Counted from the stretch's first letter, positions 17,056 to 26,404 are shown. The stretch is 64,000 nucleotides of DNA from Streptomyces flavochromogenes (GCF_000717595.1 NZ_JNZO01000008.1:124001-188000), one strand, 5' to 3'. Numbers and translations are program-made. Notes: a model not told the origin generated them from the sequence alone.

Positions 17056-17478
17056 GGTGCGTGTTCTCCTCGGAGAGCGTGGTTCTGCGGAATGCGGTGG
17101 CTCTGCGGTGCCACAGCGTGGGGCGTGCGGTCGCCCGCGTCCGGCCTGCTGCGGTGCGTCGACCTCATCCCGCTCGCCCTCCCCTCGGCCGTGGACAGCT
17201 GTCGTACGTCTCCGACTCTCGCCGAGCCGCGCCGCGCCGAGCAGGGGAGAAGGGGCGCTCACGAGGGCAGGCCCGATTGCCCTCACGGACATCGCGCACC
17301 CGACGTCCGGCCCGCGGGTCGTGCGCCGGAGACCACGGGATTCGTCCACCCGGACCCGCGGCCCCGGCCGCTGCGGCGACTCCACCGCGGCCGACGGGCT
17401 GCCGGGGCACGTCACGCTGCCCCCGAGCAGGGACTTTCGGGCAGCCGGACGCCCCACCCGCGCCCTTAGCGTTCGCCC
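17056..17478. promoter_or_regulatory. Divergent promoter region of the CIS operon and the membrane protein gene
   Basis: A 423-base gap without a convincing gene between the sheath gene (leftward) and the membrane protein gene (rightward). For the rightward gene, TAGCGT at 17467-17472 is a good -10 box (TANNNT) ending 6 bases before the ATG at 17479. No ribosome site is present, which together indicates a leaderless transcript beginning at the start codon. No clear -35 accompanies it. For the leftward operon I see no convincing promoter or operator by eye. Confidence 0.5.
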
Positions 17479-19110
17479 ATGACCATGTGGACCTCTCTGG
17501 ACCCGGCCGAGGTGACCGTCGAGCCCGGAGCACGGGCCGGCGCCCGGCTGCGGGTGCGGAACACCGGCGACACCGTCGAGGAATACCGCCTCTCGCTCGT
17601 CGGCAAACCCTCGGGCTGGTCCCGGATCGAGCCGGACGTGCTCCGCCTCTACCCGGGCAGCGAGGGCACCGCCGAGATCTCTTTCGCCCCGCCGCGCTCC
17701 TCGGACGTGGAGGCCGGACCCCTCGCGTACGGCATCCGTGTCGACCCCCGGGAGAACTCCGGCGCCCGCGACGTCGTGGAGGGCCGGCTGACCATCACGC
17801 CCTTCACCGAGACGCGCGCCGAACTGCTGCCTCCCGCCCTGCTCGGCCGCTTCCGCGGGCGGGCCCGTATCGCCGTGGACAACCTCGGCAACACCCCACT
17901 GACCGCGTCCCTCGTGGCGCGTGACGAGGCGAACCGGCTCACCTTCGACGTACGGCCGAACGCCGTGCAGATCGCCCCCGGCCGCGCCGCCTTCGGTGAA
18001 CTCGTGGTGCGGCCGCAGGCCGTGCGATGGACCGGCGCCGAGGAGTCGCACCGGTTCACCGTGGCCGTCCGGAGGGCCGGCGACGACACCGCCCTCGACC
18101 TCGACGCCACGTTCGACCAGCGCCCCGTCTTCGGGAACTGGCTCGTCGTGGCGGGCGGACTCCTGCTGACGGCCGTGATCGCGTTCGTCGTGCTCTGGTT
18201 CAACTTCTCTCCGAAGGTCGTCAGCGCGGCGAAGGATCTCCGGGCGACAGACGCGCCCCGGCCCGCGCCGCAGGGGACCGGTGACGCGCTCCCCGACGCG
18301 CCGCCTCCGCCCGGCGGTTCCGGAGGACCCACCCCGGGCGGGAAGCCGCCCGGTCCCCTGCCGCCCCTGACGGACGGAGGGTCGCCGGGCGGCGGCGACG
18401 GGACGGGCGACGACCGGAACGGCGGAGGATCGACCGAGGGCGGCGCACCCGGGGGCGGGGGCAGCGGCGGCGGTGGACCGACCCAGGGCGGTTCCGGGCC
18501 CGGTGACGGCGGGAACGAGCCGCCTCCGGCCTCGTCCGCCGAGCCGGTGACCCTGCCGCCCTGGCGCCTCGGTTACCCGAAGGACGACGTCGTGGAGTTC
18601 GCCCAGGAACGCCTCGCGTCCCTCGGCAACGCGTGCACACTCCAGCCGGGCTGGAACCCGGGCGTGATCGACACGGCGACACGCAACTCGCTCATCTGCT
18701 ACCAGCGCCTCGTGTACAAGGACGGTGTCGAGAAGCAGAAGAATTCGGCCGAGATCTTCCTGACGGACACGGAGGGCGAGCTCGGACGGGCCACCCTCGT
18801 CTCCCTGTGGGCCCAGCGCATCACTCCCGACACGGTGAAGCCCGGATCGACCACGATGCAGACCACCCAGCTGACGGCGGCCTTCTGGTGGGCGTACAAC
18901 CGCGAGTCCAGCCCCACGGACCTCGCCAGGGAGCGCACCTTCGCCCGCCAGGGCATCGCGTACCTGCGTACGAACAAGGAAGCGCCCAGCACGTACAGCA
19001 AGCAGGTCGCCGACAAGATCCGCGCCTACCAGACGGCCGTCGGTCTGCCCGCGACCGGCACGACCGACTGGGCCACGCTCCGCAAGATGATCGGCGGCAG
19101 CGTCATGTGA
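17479..19110 (+). CDS. CIS-linked membrane protein with Ig-like domains and peptidoglycan-binding tail
   Basis: A 543-residue protein divergent from the sheath gene. Residues 1-215 form two Ig-like beta sandwiches of the type in COG1470 proteins (VTVEPGARAGARLRVRNTGD, then RIAVDNLGNTPLTASLVARD). No signal peptide precedes them. One transmembrane helix lies at about 220-243, followed by about 100 residues rich in Pro and Gly. A C-terminal half then shows peptidoglycan-binding-domain patterns (DVVEFAQERLASLG; IRAYQTAVGLPATGTTDWAT). The topology should put the Ig domains in the cytoplasm and the binding domain in the wall. I infer that it tethers or receives the cytoplasmic particle at the envelope. 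The membrane protein CisA of Streptomyces coelicolor has a comparable job, but orthology cannot be judged here. Confidence 0.8.
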   Translation: MTMWTSLDPAEVTVEPGARAGARLRVRNTGDTVEEYRLSLVGKPSGWSRIEPDVLRLYPGSEGTAEISFAPPRSSDVEAGPLAYGIRVDPRENSGARDVVEGRLTITPFTETRAELLPPALLGRFRGRARIAVDNLGNTPLTASLVARDEANRLTFDVRPNAVQIAPGRAAFGELVVRPQAVRWTGAEESHRFTVAVRRAGDDTALDLDATFDQRPVFGNWLVVAGGLLLTAVIAFVVLWFNFSPKVVSAAKDLRATDAPRPAPQGTGDALPDAPPPPGGSGGPTPGGKPPGPLPPLTDGGSPGGGDGTGDDRNGGGSTEGGAPGGGGSGGGGPTQGGSGPGDGGNEPPPASSAEPVTLPPWRLGYPKDDVVEFAQERLASLGNACTLQPGWNPGVIDTATRNSLICYQRLVYKDGVEKQKNSAEIFLTDTEGELGRATLVSLWAQRITPDTVKPGSTTMQTTQLTAAFWWAYNRESSPTDLARERTFARQGIAYLRTNKEAPSTYSKQVADKIRAYQTAVGLPATGTTDWATLRKMIGGSVM

Positions 19111-19135
19111 CCCGAGGGGCAGGGGAGTCGACGAC

Positions 19136-19174
19136 GGAGGAGGGGGGCCACCCGACGGGTGGCCCCCCTCCTCC
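19136..19174. terminator. Bidirectional terminator, perfect 18-bp stem
   Basis: GGAGGAGGGGGGCCACCC at 19136-19153 pairs without a mismatch to 19157-19174 around a three-base GAC loop. It lies between the convergent ends of the membrane protein gene (19110) and the ATPase gene (19190), so it can stop both transcripts. There is no T-run, which is usual for Streptomyces. Confidence 0.9.
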
Positions 19175-19189
19175 GTTCCGTTCCCGCCG

Positions 19190-21250
19190 TCACGGGGCCC
19201 AGGGCGCCCGCCCCTCCAGGACCAGCCGCCCCGCCTTGCGGTACTCGCGCCGCGCCCCCGCGCGTACGTCCTCGCCGGTCACCGCCGAACCACGGGCCGC
19301 GGCCAGGTATCCGGCCGTCACCGCGGCCGACCGGATCGCGCCGCCCGCCAGCTCGAACTCCTCGGCACAGCGCGCGATCTCCTCGGCCACGTCCTCCCCC
19401 TTCGGGGTGCCCGCCAGGCAGGAGTGCCACAGCGCCACGCGCTGCTCGGGGTCGGGGAACGGAAAGTCCACGACCACGTCGAGCCTGCGCGTGAACGCGT
19501 CGTCGATGTTGGCCCGGAGGTTGGTGGTGAGCACCGCGATCCCGTCGAACGCCTCAAGACGCTGCAGCAGATACGCGCTCTCCAGGTTGGCGTACCGGTC
19601 GTGCGAGCTCTTCACCTCCGACCGCTTGCCGAACACCGCGTCGGCCTCGTCGAAGAGCAGCACACAGTCCGTGCGGTCCACCTCGACGAAGATCCGCTCA
19701 AGATTCTTCTCGGTCTCACCGACGTACTTGTCGACCACCGAGGAGAGGTCCACCACATAGAGGTCCAGGCCCAGTTCGCCCGCGACCACCTCGGCGCCGA
19801 GCGTCTTGCCGGTGCCCGACTCCCCGGCGAACAGCGCCACGACACCGCGCCCGCGCCCGCCACCGGTGCGCAGACGCCACTCGCCGAGCACCCGGTCCCT
19901 GTGACGCGCCCGCGCGGTCAGTTCGTGGAGCAGACCCAACGGTTCGCCCGGCAGCACGAGATCGGCGAAACCGACCGCCGGCCGGATCCGGCGTGCATGA
20001 CTGTCGAGCAGCGGCGCGGAGAGCAGCCGGGCACTGTGCTGCACCTGCGCCCGGGTCGGAGCGGTGCCCTCGAAGGCGGCGAGCGCACGTGCCGTACGGG
20101 CCGCACGGCGAATCTGATCGCCGCTGAGGCGGTACGCCGCCGTGGCCTCGGCCAGGTCGAAATCAGCTGGCAGGGGACCGAGTTCACGCTGCCACAGATC
20201 GGCGCAGCCGGCCGCGCCGATCGGCGCGTCGACGGCCAGGAGCTCCGTGTCCGGCGCCCAGCCGGGGTCGGGCGCGTCGGCGCCGGCGAGAACCACCGTC
20301 GTACCGGACGAGGCGAGCGCACGCACCAGCGGCCCGGGCCGCTGCGGCAGCGGCTCGACGACCACGGCGGCGCCGCGCAAGCGCGCCTCACGCAGTACCG
20401 TCCGGGCCACCGTCGCGTCGACGGACTCCGGCCGGTACCGCAGGACGGGCCGCCCGGCTCCGAGCAGCGCCGCCACGACCGCGTCCGTGGCCGCCCCCGG
20501 CACGCGCTCCCGCAGATGTACGGTGACGGGCCCGGCGGCGGCCACCCGCGCGCCGAGCGGCGTGGTCGCCACGTCCGACTCCGCGTCGGCTGCGGACGGT
20601 GTCAGCAACTCCACGCCGACCCCCGACAGATGGGCGTCCATCCGGGTGTCGTCGCCCAGCAGATGCGCCACCACCCGCTCCGGTACGCGCAGGGACCGAC
20701 CCGGCAGCGGACGGTCCTCGTCCTCGACGTCGAGCAGGCCGCCGGAGCGCAGTGGCGCGCCCGGATGGAAGCGGTCACGTGCGGCGGGGTCGAAGGGCCC
20801 GGTACCCGCGAGGTCGAGGGCGAGCGCCATCGTGGCGCGCCGCCGCCCCACATCGTCGTTGAGGTACCCGTAGAGCGCCTCGAAGCCGCGGTCCACATCG
20901 GGCGCGAGCGCCACGAGCAGGATGTGCGCATCGAGTGGGGAAAGGCCGAAGGCCCCCGCGAGCGCGCCGAGGCGATCGTTCCCGCCGAGGTCCGGCAACG
21001 GGAGGGCGACGTCGTGCGCCTCTTGCGCCTTCTGCGCCTCTTGGACCTCGTGAGCCTCAAGCGCCTCGTGGCCGACGGGCCCCGCGGCGATCCGGCGTGC
21101 GGCCTCCGCGGACACGTAGAGCCCGCGCAGGGGATCACCGGCCGTGGGGTCACCGGCACTGCGTACGTCGACGAGTTCGCCGACCCGCGCGCGCAGCACG
21201 GCGAGGTGGTCGAGCAGCGGGACACCGAGGACGGCCCGGTCGTGGCTCAT
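19190..21250 (-). CDS. CIS AAA+ ATPase (Afp15 type)
   Basis: A 686-residue protein with a single AAA+ domain in its C-terminal third. Walker A is GESGTGKT near residue 473, Walker B is LLFDEAD near 528, and sensor 1 sits in VLTTNLRANID. The arginine finger region is FTRRLD, followed by PDPEQRVALWHSCL. The N-terminal 400 residues are poorly conserved, including an odd QEAQKAQEAH-like run near residue 80. In eCIS this ATPase is required for assembly and is thought to act with the cap protein. The ATG overlaps the DUF4255 stop (ATGA), and the gene ends 16 bases before the shared terminator. Confidence 0.93.
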   Translation of the reverse strand: MSHDRAVLGVPLLDHLAVLRARVGELVDVRSAGDPTAGDPLRGLYVSAEAARRIAAGPVGHEALEAHEVQEAQKAQEAHDVALPLPDLGGNDRLGALAGAFGLSPLDAHILLVALAPDVDRGFEALYGYLNDDVGRRRATMALALDLAGTGPFDPAARDRFHPGAPLRSGGLLDVEDEDRPLPGRSLRVPERVVAHLLGDDTRMDAHLSGVGVELLTPSAADAESDVATTPLGARVAAAGPVTVHLRERVPGAATDAVVAALLGAGRPVLRYRPESVDATVARTVLREARLRGAAVVVEPLPQRPGPLVRALASSGTTVVLAGADAPDPGWAPDTELLAVDAPIGAAGCADLWQRELGPLPADFDLAEATAAYRLSGDQIRRAARTARALAAFEGTAPTRAQVQHSARLLSAPLLDSHARRIRPAVGFADLVLPGEPLGLLHELTARARHRDRVLGEWRLRTGGGRGRGVVALFAGESGTGKTLGAEVVAGELGLDLYVVDLSSVVDKYVGETEKNLERIFVEVDRTDCVLLFDEADAVFGKRSEVKSSHDRYANLESAYLLQRLEAFDGIAVLTTNLRANIDDAFTRRLDVVVDFPFPDPEQRVALWHSCLAGTPKGEDVAEEIARCAEEFELAGGAIRSAAVTAGYLAAARGSAVTGEDVRAGARREYRKAGRLVLEGRAPWAP

Positions 21251-21990
21251 GCGCCGGCTCCGTCCTGCGAGCCGCCGCTGCCGCTCTCCAGCGCTTCGGG
21301 GGCCTCCAGGGCCTCGGACGCCGCCAAGCCTTCCGTGCCCTCCTCGGCCTCGTCGGGCGTCGGGGCCCGACGAGTCACCCGTGCCGCCCCCTGGCGCCGG
21401 ATCATCCGGGGCTTCGACGCCACAGGCGCACCCGCCACGCCACGTACGACGATCTCCCCCTCGGTGACCGGGGGAGCCACCGCGTACACCGGCGTCACCG
21501 GGAACGGCGTGGTGATCACGACGTCCAGCGAGGGCTTCAGCTCACCGCCGAGCGCCGACCAGATGTCGGCGAGCGAGCGCGACTCGGCGGGCGGGACCGC
21601 GACGGAGATCGGCAGAGACGTGGTGATCGAGCGCACCGACTCGGGCACCGCGTCGTCGGGCAGCACCTCGTGCGGGAGCAGCAGCGCCATCGCCCCCGAC
21701 AGCAGCCGGTGCTCGTCCTCGGGCCGGGAGGTCCAGGCGGTCACCAGGTACGAGAGCCGGAACCAGCGCGGTGGTCGGCGCTTGCGCGTGACGACGCCCT
21801 GGGCGTCCCTCTCGGCGTGGGCGCCGCGCTCGCGGCGGGCCACGTCCTCCCGGATGTCGTACAGATACGCGTTCAGGGTCGGGGCGTTGCGGCGGGCCGC
21901 CCAGTCCCGGGTCGGCGCGTCGAAGGCGACATCGCCCTCGACGGCGGGCGTCAGCAGCCGGCGCAGCGCCTCGTCGATCTCATGGAGCAT
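21247..21990 (-). CDS. DUF4255 (Pvc16 N-terminal-like) tube/sheath cap protein
   Basis: A 247-residue protein of the DUF4255/Afp16 family. The N-terminus MLHEIDEALRRLL, then NAYLYDIREDVARR, then RWFRLSYLVTAWTSRPEDEH is the family pattern. The last 50 residues are an acidic, low-complexity tail. By family it ends the tube, sets particle length and locks the first sheath ring. Its ATG overlaps the LuxR stop (TGATG) and its own stop overlaps the ATPase start. Regulator, cap and ATPase therefore form a tight three-gene operon, separate from the structural operon. Confidence 0.9.
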   Translation of the reverse strand: MLHEIDEALRRLLTPAVEGDVAFDAPTRDWAARRNAPTLNAYLYDIREDVARRERGAHAERDAQGVVTRKRRPPRWFRLSYLVTAWTSRPEDEHRLLSGAMALLLPHEVLPDDAVPESVRSITTSLPISVAVPPAESRSLADIWSALGGELKPSLDVVITTPFPVTPVYAVAPPVTEGEIVVRGVAGAPVASKPRMIRRQGAARVTRRAPTPDEAEEGTEGLAASEALEAPEALESGSGGSQDGAGA

Positions 21991-22769
21991 CAGATATAGC
22001 CTTCGCGGAGCGCGTACGCGACGGCATGCGCCCGGTTGGTGAGCTGCAGGCGCGTCATCAGCGCGTGCAGGATGTTCTTGACGGTGCGCTCGGAATAGGC
22101 GAGCTTCTCGCTGATCTGCCGGGTGTCGAGCCCCTCGGCGAGCAGCCGCAGGACGTCGACCTCGCGCGGCGCCATCCCGAAGAGCGGCGCCGCCCCTCCG
22201 GTGGCCGCCCCCGCCGTCGTCGCCCGCTGCAAGCGCCCCACCTGGTTCAGCAGACGGCTGACGAGGTCCGGAGGGAGCTCTCCCTCGCCGCGCGCCGCGC
22301 TGTGCACGGCACTCAACAGACGTTGTTCGGTGGCCTGATGACGCCAGATGATGGCTCGTACCCCGTACTCGACGACGGCCAGCAGATCGGGCTCGCGGAG
22401 CTCGCGTGCGACGAGCACGACACGCTGGTCCCTGCCGCGCAACAGGCGCCGCAGTTCGGCCGTGGTGGGTTCGTCGATCCGCTCGGCGAGCATCACCGCG
22501 ACCGCCGGGGCGTCCGGGCACACGTCGTCCTGGTCAGGGACGACGTCGACGGTCGGCTGATGCCTCAAGTGGCTGATGAGTCCGGCCCGGCTGAGTGGGT
22601 CGGACGCGTGGACGGTCACCGTCACCCGTTTGGTGAGCACTTCCGCTACCTGCTCTTTCTCACTCGCCTCGACCGTCCGTGCGCGGCCGCATGGCGAGGT
22701 CCCCGTGGTCTGCTGATTACCGGTCTGATGTGCAGCCGTGCTGCTCTCCGTGGCCGGCGTGCCGGCCAC
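21990..22769 (-). CDS. LuxR/NarL-type regulator of the CIS locus
   Basis: A 259-residue regulator. Residues about 45-165 form a receiver-like domain (VTVTVHASDPLSRAGL), but the usual phosphorylated Asp is not obvious: the segment reads APAVAVMLAERIDEP. Control by phosphorylation is therefore doubtful. The C-terminal 65 residues are a GerE-type HTH (MAPREVDVLRLLAEGLDTRQ then YSERTVKNILHALMTRL). GTG 22769, with GAGGG upstream, is taken as start; a GTG about 45 codons later (VLTKRVTVTV) is the alternative and would remove an unconserved Thr/Gln-rich extension. It leads the cap-ATPase operon, so it likely controls CIS genes. A LuxR-type gene also occurs at this position in other Streptomyces CIS loci. 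Confidence 0.83.
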   Translation of the reverse strand: MAGTPATESSTAAHQTGNQQTTGTSPCGRARTVEASEKEQVAEVLTKRVTVTVHASDPLSRAGLISHLRHQPTVDVVPDQDDVCPDAPAVAVMLAERIDEPTTAELRRLLRGRDQRVVLVARELREPDLLAVVEYGVRAIIWRHQATEQRLLSAVHSAARGEGELPPDLVSRLLNQVGRLQRATTAGAATGGAAPLFGMAPREVDVLRLLAEGLDTRQISEKLAYSERTVKNILHALMTRLQLTNRAHAVAYALREGYI

Positions 22770-22892
22770 GGTGGTCCCTCACAGGTTGCCGCGCGCCACT
22801 CACGTCCCGCTGCCGCCGTGCTAACGCATCGCTGTCGTCCCCCAGAACCTCGGGTCCCGGGCCCTGAACAGCCAATTCGCATGTGGCGGAGC

Positions 22893-25043
22893 TCACTTGT
22901 GGGTGCCCGTGATCCGCTCCACGTCCGTCATCAGCGATTCCAGCCACTCCACGGCCGCGTAGTAGGGCCGAGGAGCCCCCGGTGGCTCGACGGCGAAGTC
23001 GGCGAAGTCCCGTGCGCCGACGGCGGCCGGTGTGCCCGGCGTGTCGCCGACGGGGTCCAGACGGGCGGAGACCAGCAGCATGCCCGCGGCCACCCGGTCG
23101 CCGATCCGCGTCACCGCCTCGGCCGGCTCCGGGGGCAGGGGCGGGACGACGGTCGGCTCGGGTGGCACGAGCAGCCGGTCCGCACCCCACAGGGTGTGGT
23201 GGCCGGACAGCAGGGCGGCCTGCCAGTCCCGCGGGTCGTTCGGTGTGTCCAGCGCCTTCGGCTCGCTCCGGTACTGCGCGTACGCCGATTCCGCCATGAT
23301 CAGAGCGTGCTGCAGGGACCGGTGACCGGGCGAGGTGGCCACCGGGGCACGCGTCCCGCCCGAGGCGAGCTGCGACGTCGTGGCCACCACGGTCTCCGCG
23401 GCGCTCCGGAGCATCGTCGCCACCGACCGCCGCAACTCGTCGTGGGCTCCCTTGGGCCAGGCGAGCAGCCCGAACACGGCGCCGACCGCGCTGCCCGCGA
23501 GCACGTCGAGCAGCCGGAACTCGGCGAGCCGCCAGGTCGCGGGGGCCAGCTGGGCGAAGACCAGGGCGACGACCATCGTGAACATCGCCTGGGCCCACCC
23601 CACTCCCTTCACCGGACCCAGCGTGAAGGCGACCAGCATCAGCGGCGGCAGAGCGGCGGCGTACACCGCGGTGTCCGTCCCTGTCAGAGCGAGCAGAGCG
23701 GCCACGACGACCGCGCCCACGAGGGTCCCGGTGAGGGCCGCCCGCACCGTGCTCCTCGTCTCCCGCGCCGTCGTACGGGTCATGGTGAGTGTGGCGAGGA
23801 GCATCCAGAATCCGTGCGGCAGCGTGTCGAGGCCGGCGATGGTCCGTGCCGCCGCGAGCGCCAGCGCGATGCGCACCGCGTTCTGGAAGAACACCGACCG
23901 CTGCCCCGCATGCCCGGAGAGCCGCCGCCACCACAGCTGGGGGGCCCGCATCCGCGCGTACCAGAACCGCCCCGGAGCCGGCGCGGGGGCGGCTCTGCCC
24001 CGGACGGCGATCTCCGCCGCCGTGGCCATCGCCAGCGCGGCGTCGGCGACCTCCAGGACCGCCGCGTGGCGGCGCAGCCCTGCGGGCGTGGCACCCGGCT
24101 CCGCGCCCTCGGACAAGGCCTGACGGGCCTCCTGGAGCCGGGAGCGGGCTGCTCCGGCGCTTTCCCGGCCGCGCAGCAGGGACGCGGTCTCCAGGCACGT
24201 GTCGCGCACCGCGCGCAGCACGTCGGGCCAGGTCCCGGTCTCCGCCGGGCCGCCGGGCGGCGGCGGGAGCGACGCCAGCCGCCCGAGCAGTGTGCGGGCG
24301 GCCAGGCCGGTGTGGGCCAGGGCCCGGGCCCTGACACCGGGGCCCGCGGGCCGTTCCGCCTCGGGCACCCGCGAGGACCGCAGGCCGCCGCTCAGCTCCC
24401 GGACGGCCCGCAGCGCCGTGTCGCCGAGCGTGTACGGGGCTGAGGCAAGCTCGCCGGCGCAGCGCCCCGCGCGGTCGGCGGCCCGGGCGGCCAGCTCGCG
24501 GTACGGGACGCCCGGTACGCGATCGGGCAGCAGGAACGCCTCGGCGAGGATCAGCAGCGCCAGGCCGACCGTCGCTCCCACCAGCCGTTCGCCGAGGGTC
24601 TCGGGGACGTAGGGCGGAAAGGACGGCAGGATGTACATCAGCTGCAGTCCCGGAGCCGCGCCGGCCGGCCGCGGCCCTCCCACGGCCATGAAGGCAAGGA
24701 CGAACCCGACGACCAGCATGCCGAGGGCCGCGCTCCACGTCCGTACGGACAGGTAGGTGCCGATGGTGATGAGCACCCAGCAGGCGGGCACCACGGGCAG
24801 CAGGGTGGCGGCGCGCTGCCGCCCGGTGCCGGGGATGTGCGACAGACCCGCCATCGCGACCGCGGCGAAGAGCGCGTAGGTGGCGGCGACGGGCGAGTCG
24901 AAGCCGTACAGGAAGAGGTAGAAGCCGACGGTGGCGGCGAGCGTGACGCGGACCGACCGCCGTACGGCCGCCGCGTAGGCGGGCGGGAGCCGGGCCTTCG
25001 AAGGCCGCACCCCGGGAGTGCCACGCATACCCCCAGGATCCAC
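22893..25043 (-). CDS. FUSC-family membrane transporter
   Basis: A 716-residue protein with two hydrophobic blocks of about five helices each (residues about 30-180 and 390-520), separated by a long soluble region. This is the arrangement of FUSC/aromatic-acid exporter proteins. Typical segments are RVTLAATVGFYLFLYGFDSP and the second-block RIALALAAARTIAGLD with HGFWMLLATLTM. By family it exports aromatic or hydrophobic acids. GTG 25043 has GGAG at suitable distance; ATG 25028 is an alternative start. It stands alone, 123 bases upstream of the LuxR gene in the same orientation, and has no evident tie to the CIS. Confidence 0.82.
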   Translation of the reverse strand: MDPGGMRGTPGVRPSKARLPPAYAAAVRRSVRVTLAATVGFYLFLYGFDSPVAATYALFAAVAMAGLSHIPGTGRQRAATLLPVVPACWVLITIGTYLSVRTWSAALGMLVVGFVLAFMAVGGPRPAGAAPGLQLMYILPSFPPYVPETLGERLVGATVGLALLILAEAFLLPDRVPGVPYRELAARAADRAGRCAGELASAPYTLGDTALRAVRELSGGLRSSRVPEAERPAGPGVRARALAHTGLAARTLLGRLASLPPPPGGPAETGTWPDVLRAVRDTCLETASLLRGRESAGAARSRLQEARQALSEGAEPGATPAGLRRHAAVLEVADAALAMATAAEIAVRGRAAPAPAPGRFWYARMRAPQLWWRRLSGHAGQRSVFFQNAVRIALALAAARTIAGLDTLPHGFWMLLATLTMTRTTARETRSTVRAALTGTLVGAVVVAALLALTGTDTAVYAAALPPLMLVAFTLGPVKGVGWAQAMFTMVVALVFAQLAPATWRLAEFRLLDVLAGSAVGAVFGLLAWPKGAHDELRRSVATMLRSAAETVVATTSQLASGGTRAPVATSPGHRSLQHALIMAESAYAQYRSEPKALDTPNDPRDWQAALLSGHHTLWGADRLLVPPEPTVVPPLPPEPAEAVTRIGDRVAAGMLLVSARLDPVGDTPGTPAAVGARDFADFAVEPPGAPRPYYAAVEWLESLMTDVERITGTHK

Positions 25044-25135
25044 CGGGACGCTCCGTCCGGCATGCGGCGGGCGTCCGCCCTGCGCCGATCGGTGCTCCCG
25101 GGCTGCCCGGCATCCACGCAGCGCGGCGCCGTCGC

Positions 25136-26137
25136 TCAGACCCCGGCCAGCAAGGAGGCGCCGAGCGGGGTGAGGCTGTGGAGCACCGACGTGCCCGTCC
25201 GTACGGTGGTGATCAGACCGGCTCCGCGCAGGACCCCCGCGTGCTGGCTGGCGGCCGACAGCGAGAGGGCGGCGCGCTCGGCGAGCGCCGTCGTGGTGGC
25301 GGGAGACCGGAGCAGCGCCAGCACCCGCGCCCGATTGCGCCCGAGCAGCGCCGCCAGCGCGTCCGGCCGGTCGCCCGACCCGTCCGCGCGGCCCGCGCCG
25401 GCACCGTCGTCGTACAGGGGATAGACGAGCACCGTCGCCGCCTCAGGGCGGTACATCACCATCGGGCCGGTCGCGAACCAGGACGGAACGAGGAGCAGAC
25501 CGCGCCCGCACAACGGGATGTCGTACGTCGAAGCGGAGGGCAGGTGCAGCGTCGGCGGCTGCCAGTTCCAGGTCGTGCCCAGTGTGGTGAGGAGGGCGTC
25601 GACACCTCCGCGCAGCAGCATCTCCGCCCGGAGCGCGCGATCGGTCAGGGCGTCGCTGCGGATCCGTGGCCAGAGCGGCTCGATCGCCGTACGGAAGTAG
25701 CCGCGGGTGTCGGCGACCAGGGCGGCGGTGGCGGCCGGTGCGCCCTGGGCGAGTTCATGGGCCCACCGGCCGGGGCGGCCCAGGCCGCCGTTCCATCCGG
25801 CTACCTCCGGTATCCCGAGATCGAGCGCGAGCCGCTCCGGCGGCGTGGATGCGGCCGACTCCAGGGCCTCGGCGAAGTCGTGCGCCGACGGCTGCAGCAG
25901 GAAGTCGGGGACGAATCCGTCCTCGGCGAGCAGCTCGGCGAGGACACCCGCCCCGAGGTTCGCGCCTCCCGGCAGGGACGCGTGCCACCGCCGGGCCGCG
26001 GTCCGCACCCGCGCACCCCGGCGCAGGCCCGGACACAGACCCGGACGCAGGCTCAGAACGGTCTCCGAGAGCGCGTTCGCCGCCGGAGCGAGCGTGATCC
26101 GACGCAGATCGGCGGCGGTGAAGTGAAGGCGGATCAT
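25136..26137 (-). CDS. ArsR-type winged-helix regulator with large N-terminal domain
   Basis: A 333-residue protein. The last 80 residues form an ArsR-like winged helix (LLGRNRARVLALLRSPATTT, then LSAASQHAGVLRGAGLITTV). The first 240 residues are the DUF5937-like region common in Streptomyces: MIRLHFTAADLRRITLAPAA, ending near YRPEAATVLVYPLYDD. No metal-binding cysteines are present, so it is not a metal sensor of the classical ArsR kind. It lies upstream of the FUSC gene in the same direction with a 92-base gap. It might control that gene or its own transcription; no operator was identified. Confidence 0.78.
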   Translation of the reverse strand: MIRLHFTAADLRRITLAPAANALSETVLSLRPGLCPGLRRGARVRTAARRWHASLPGGANLGAGVLAELLAEDGFVPDFLLQPSAHDFAEALESAASTPPERLALDLGIPEVAGWNGGLGRPGRWAHELAQGAPAATAALVADTRGYFRTAIEPLWPRIRSDALTDRALRAEMLLRGGVDALLTTLGTTWNWQPPTLHLPSASTYDIPLCGRGLLLVPSWFATGPMVMYRPEAATVLVYPLYDDGAGAGRADGSGDRPDALAALLGRNRARVLALLRSPATTTALAERAALSLSAASQHAGVLRGAGLITTVRTGTSVLHSLTPLGASLLAGV

Positions 26138-26404
26138 GCCGACCGATTATCGGCCCCACGGCGCCGTTCACCCAGAGGCGACGGCCGACCCGTTCGAGGG
26201 AGACGACGCCCGACCCTTTCGCCCGGACGTGAAAGGCGATGCGTCACGGAGGACGAAGGAGCACGCTCCTCGTGTCCACGTCGCCGAACGTGTCCACCGA
26301 CCGGCCTGAGCCCACCTCGCCGACCCGTGTCCACCCCGGCGATCCGTCTCCACGGCTCCTCGTCCCACCGAGCTCCCGCCGAACCACCTCCGGAGGTCAC
26401 ACCC

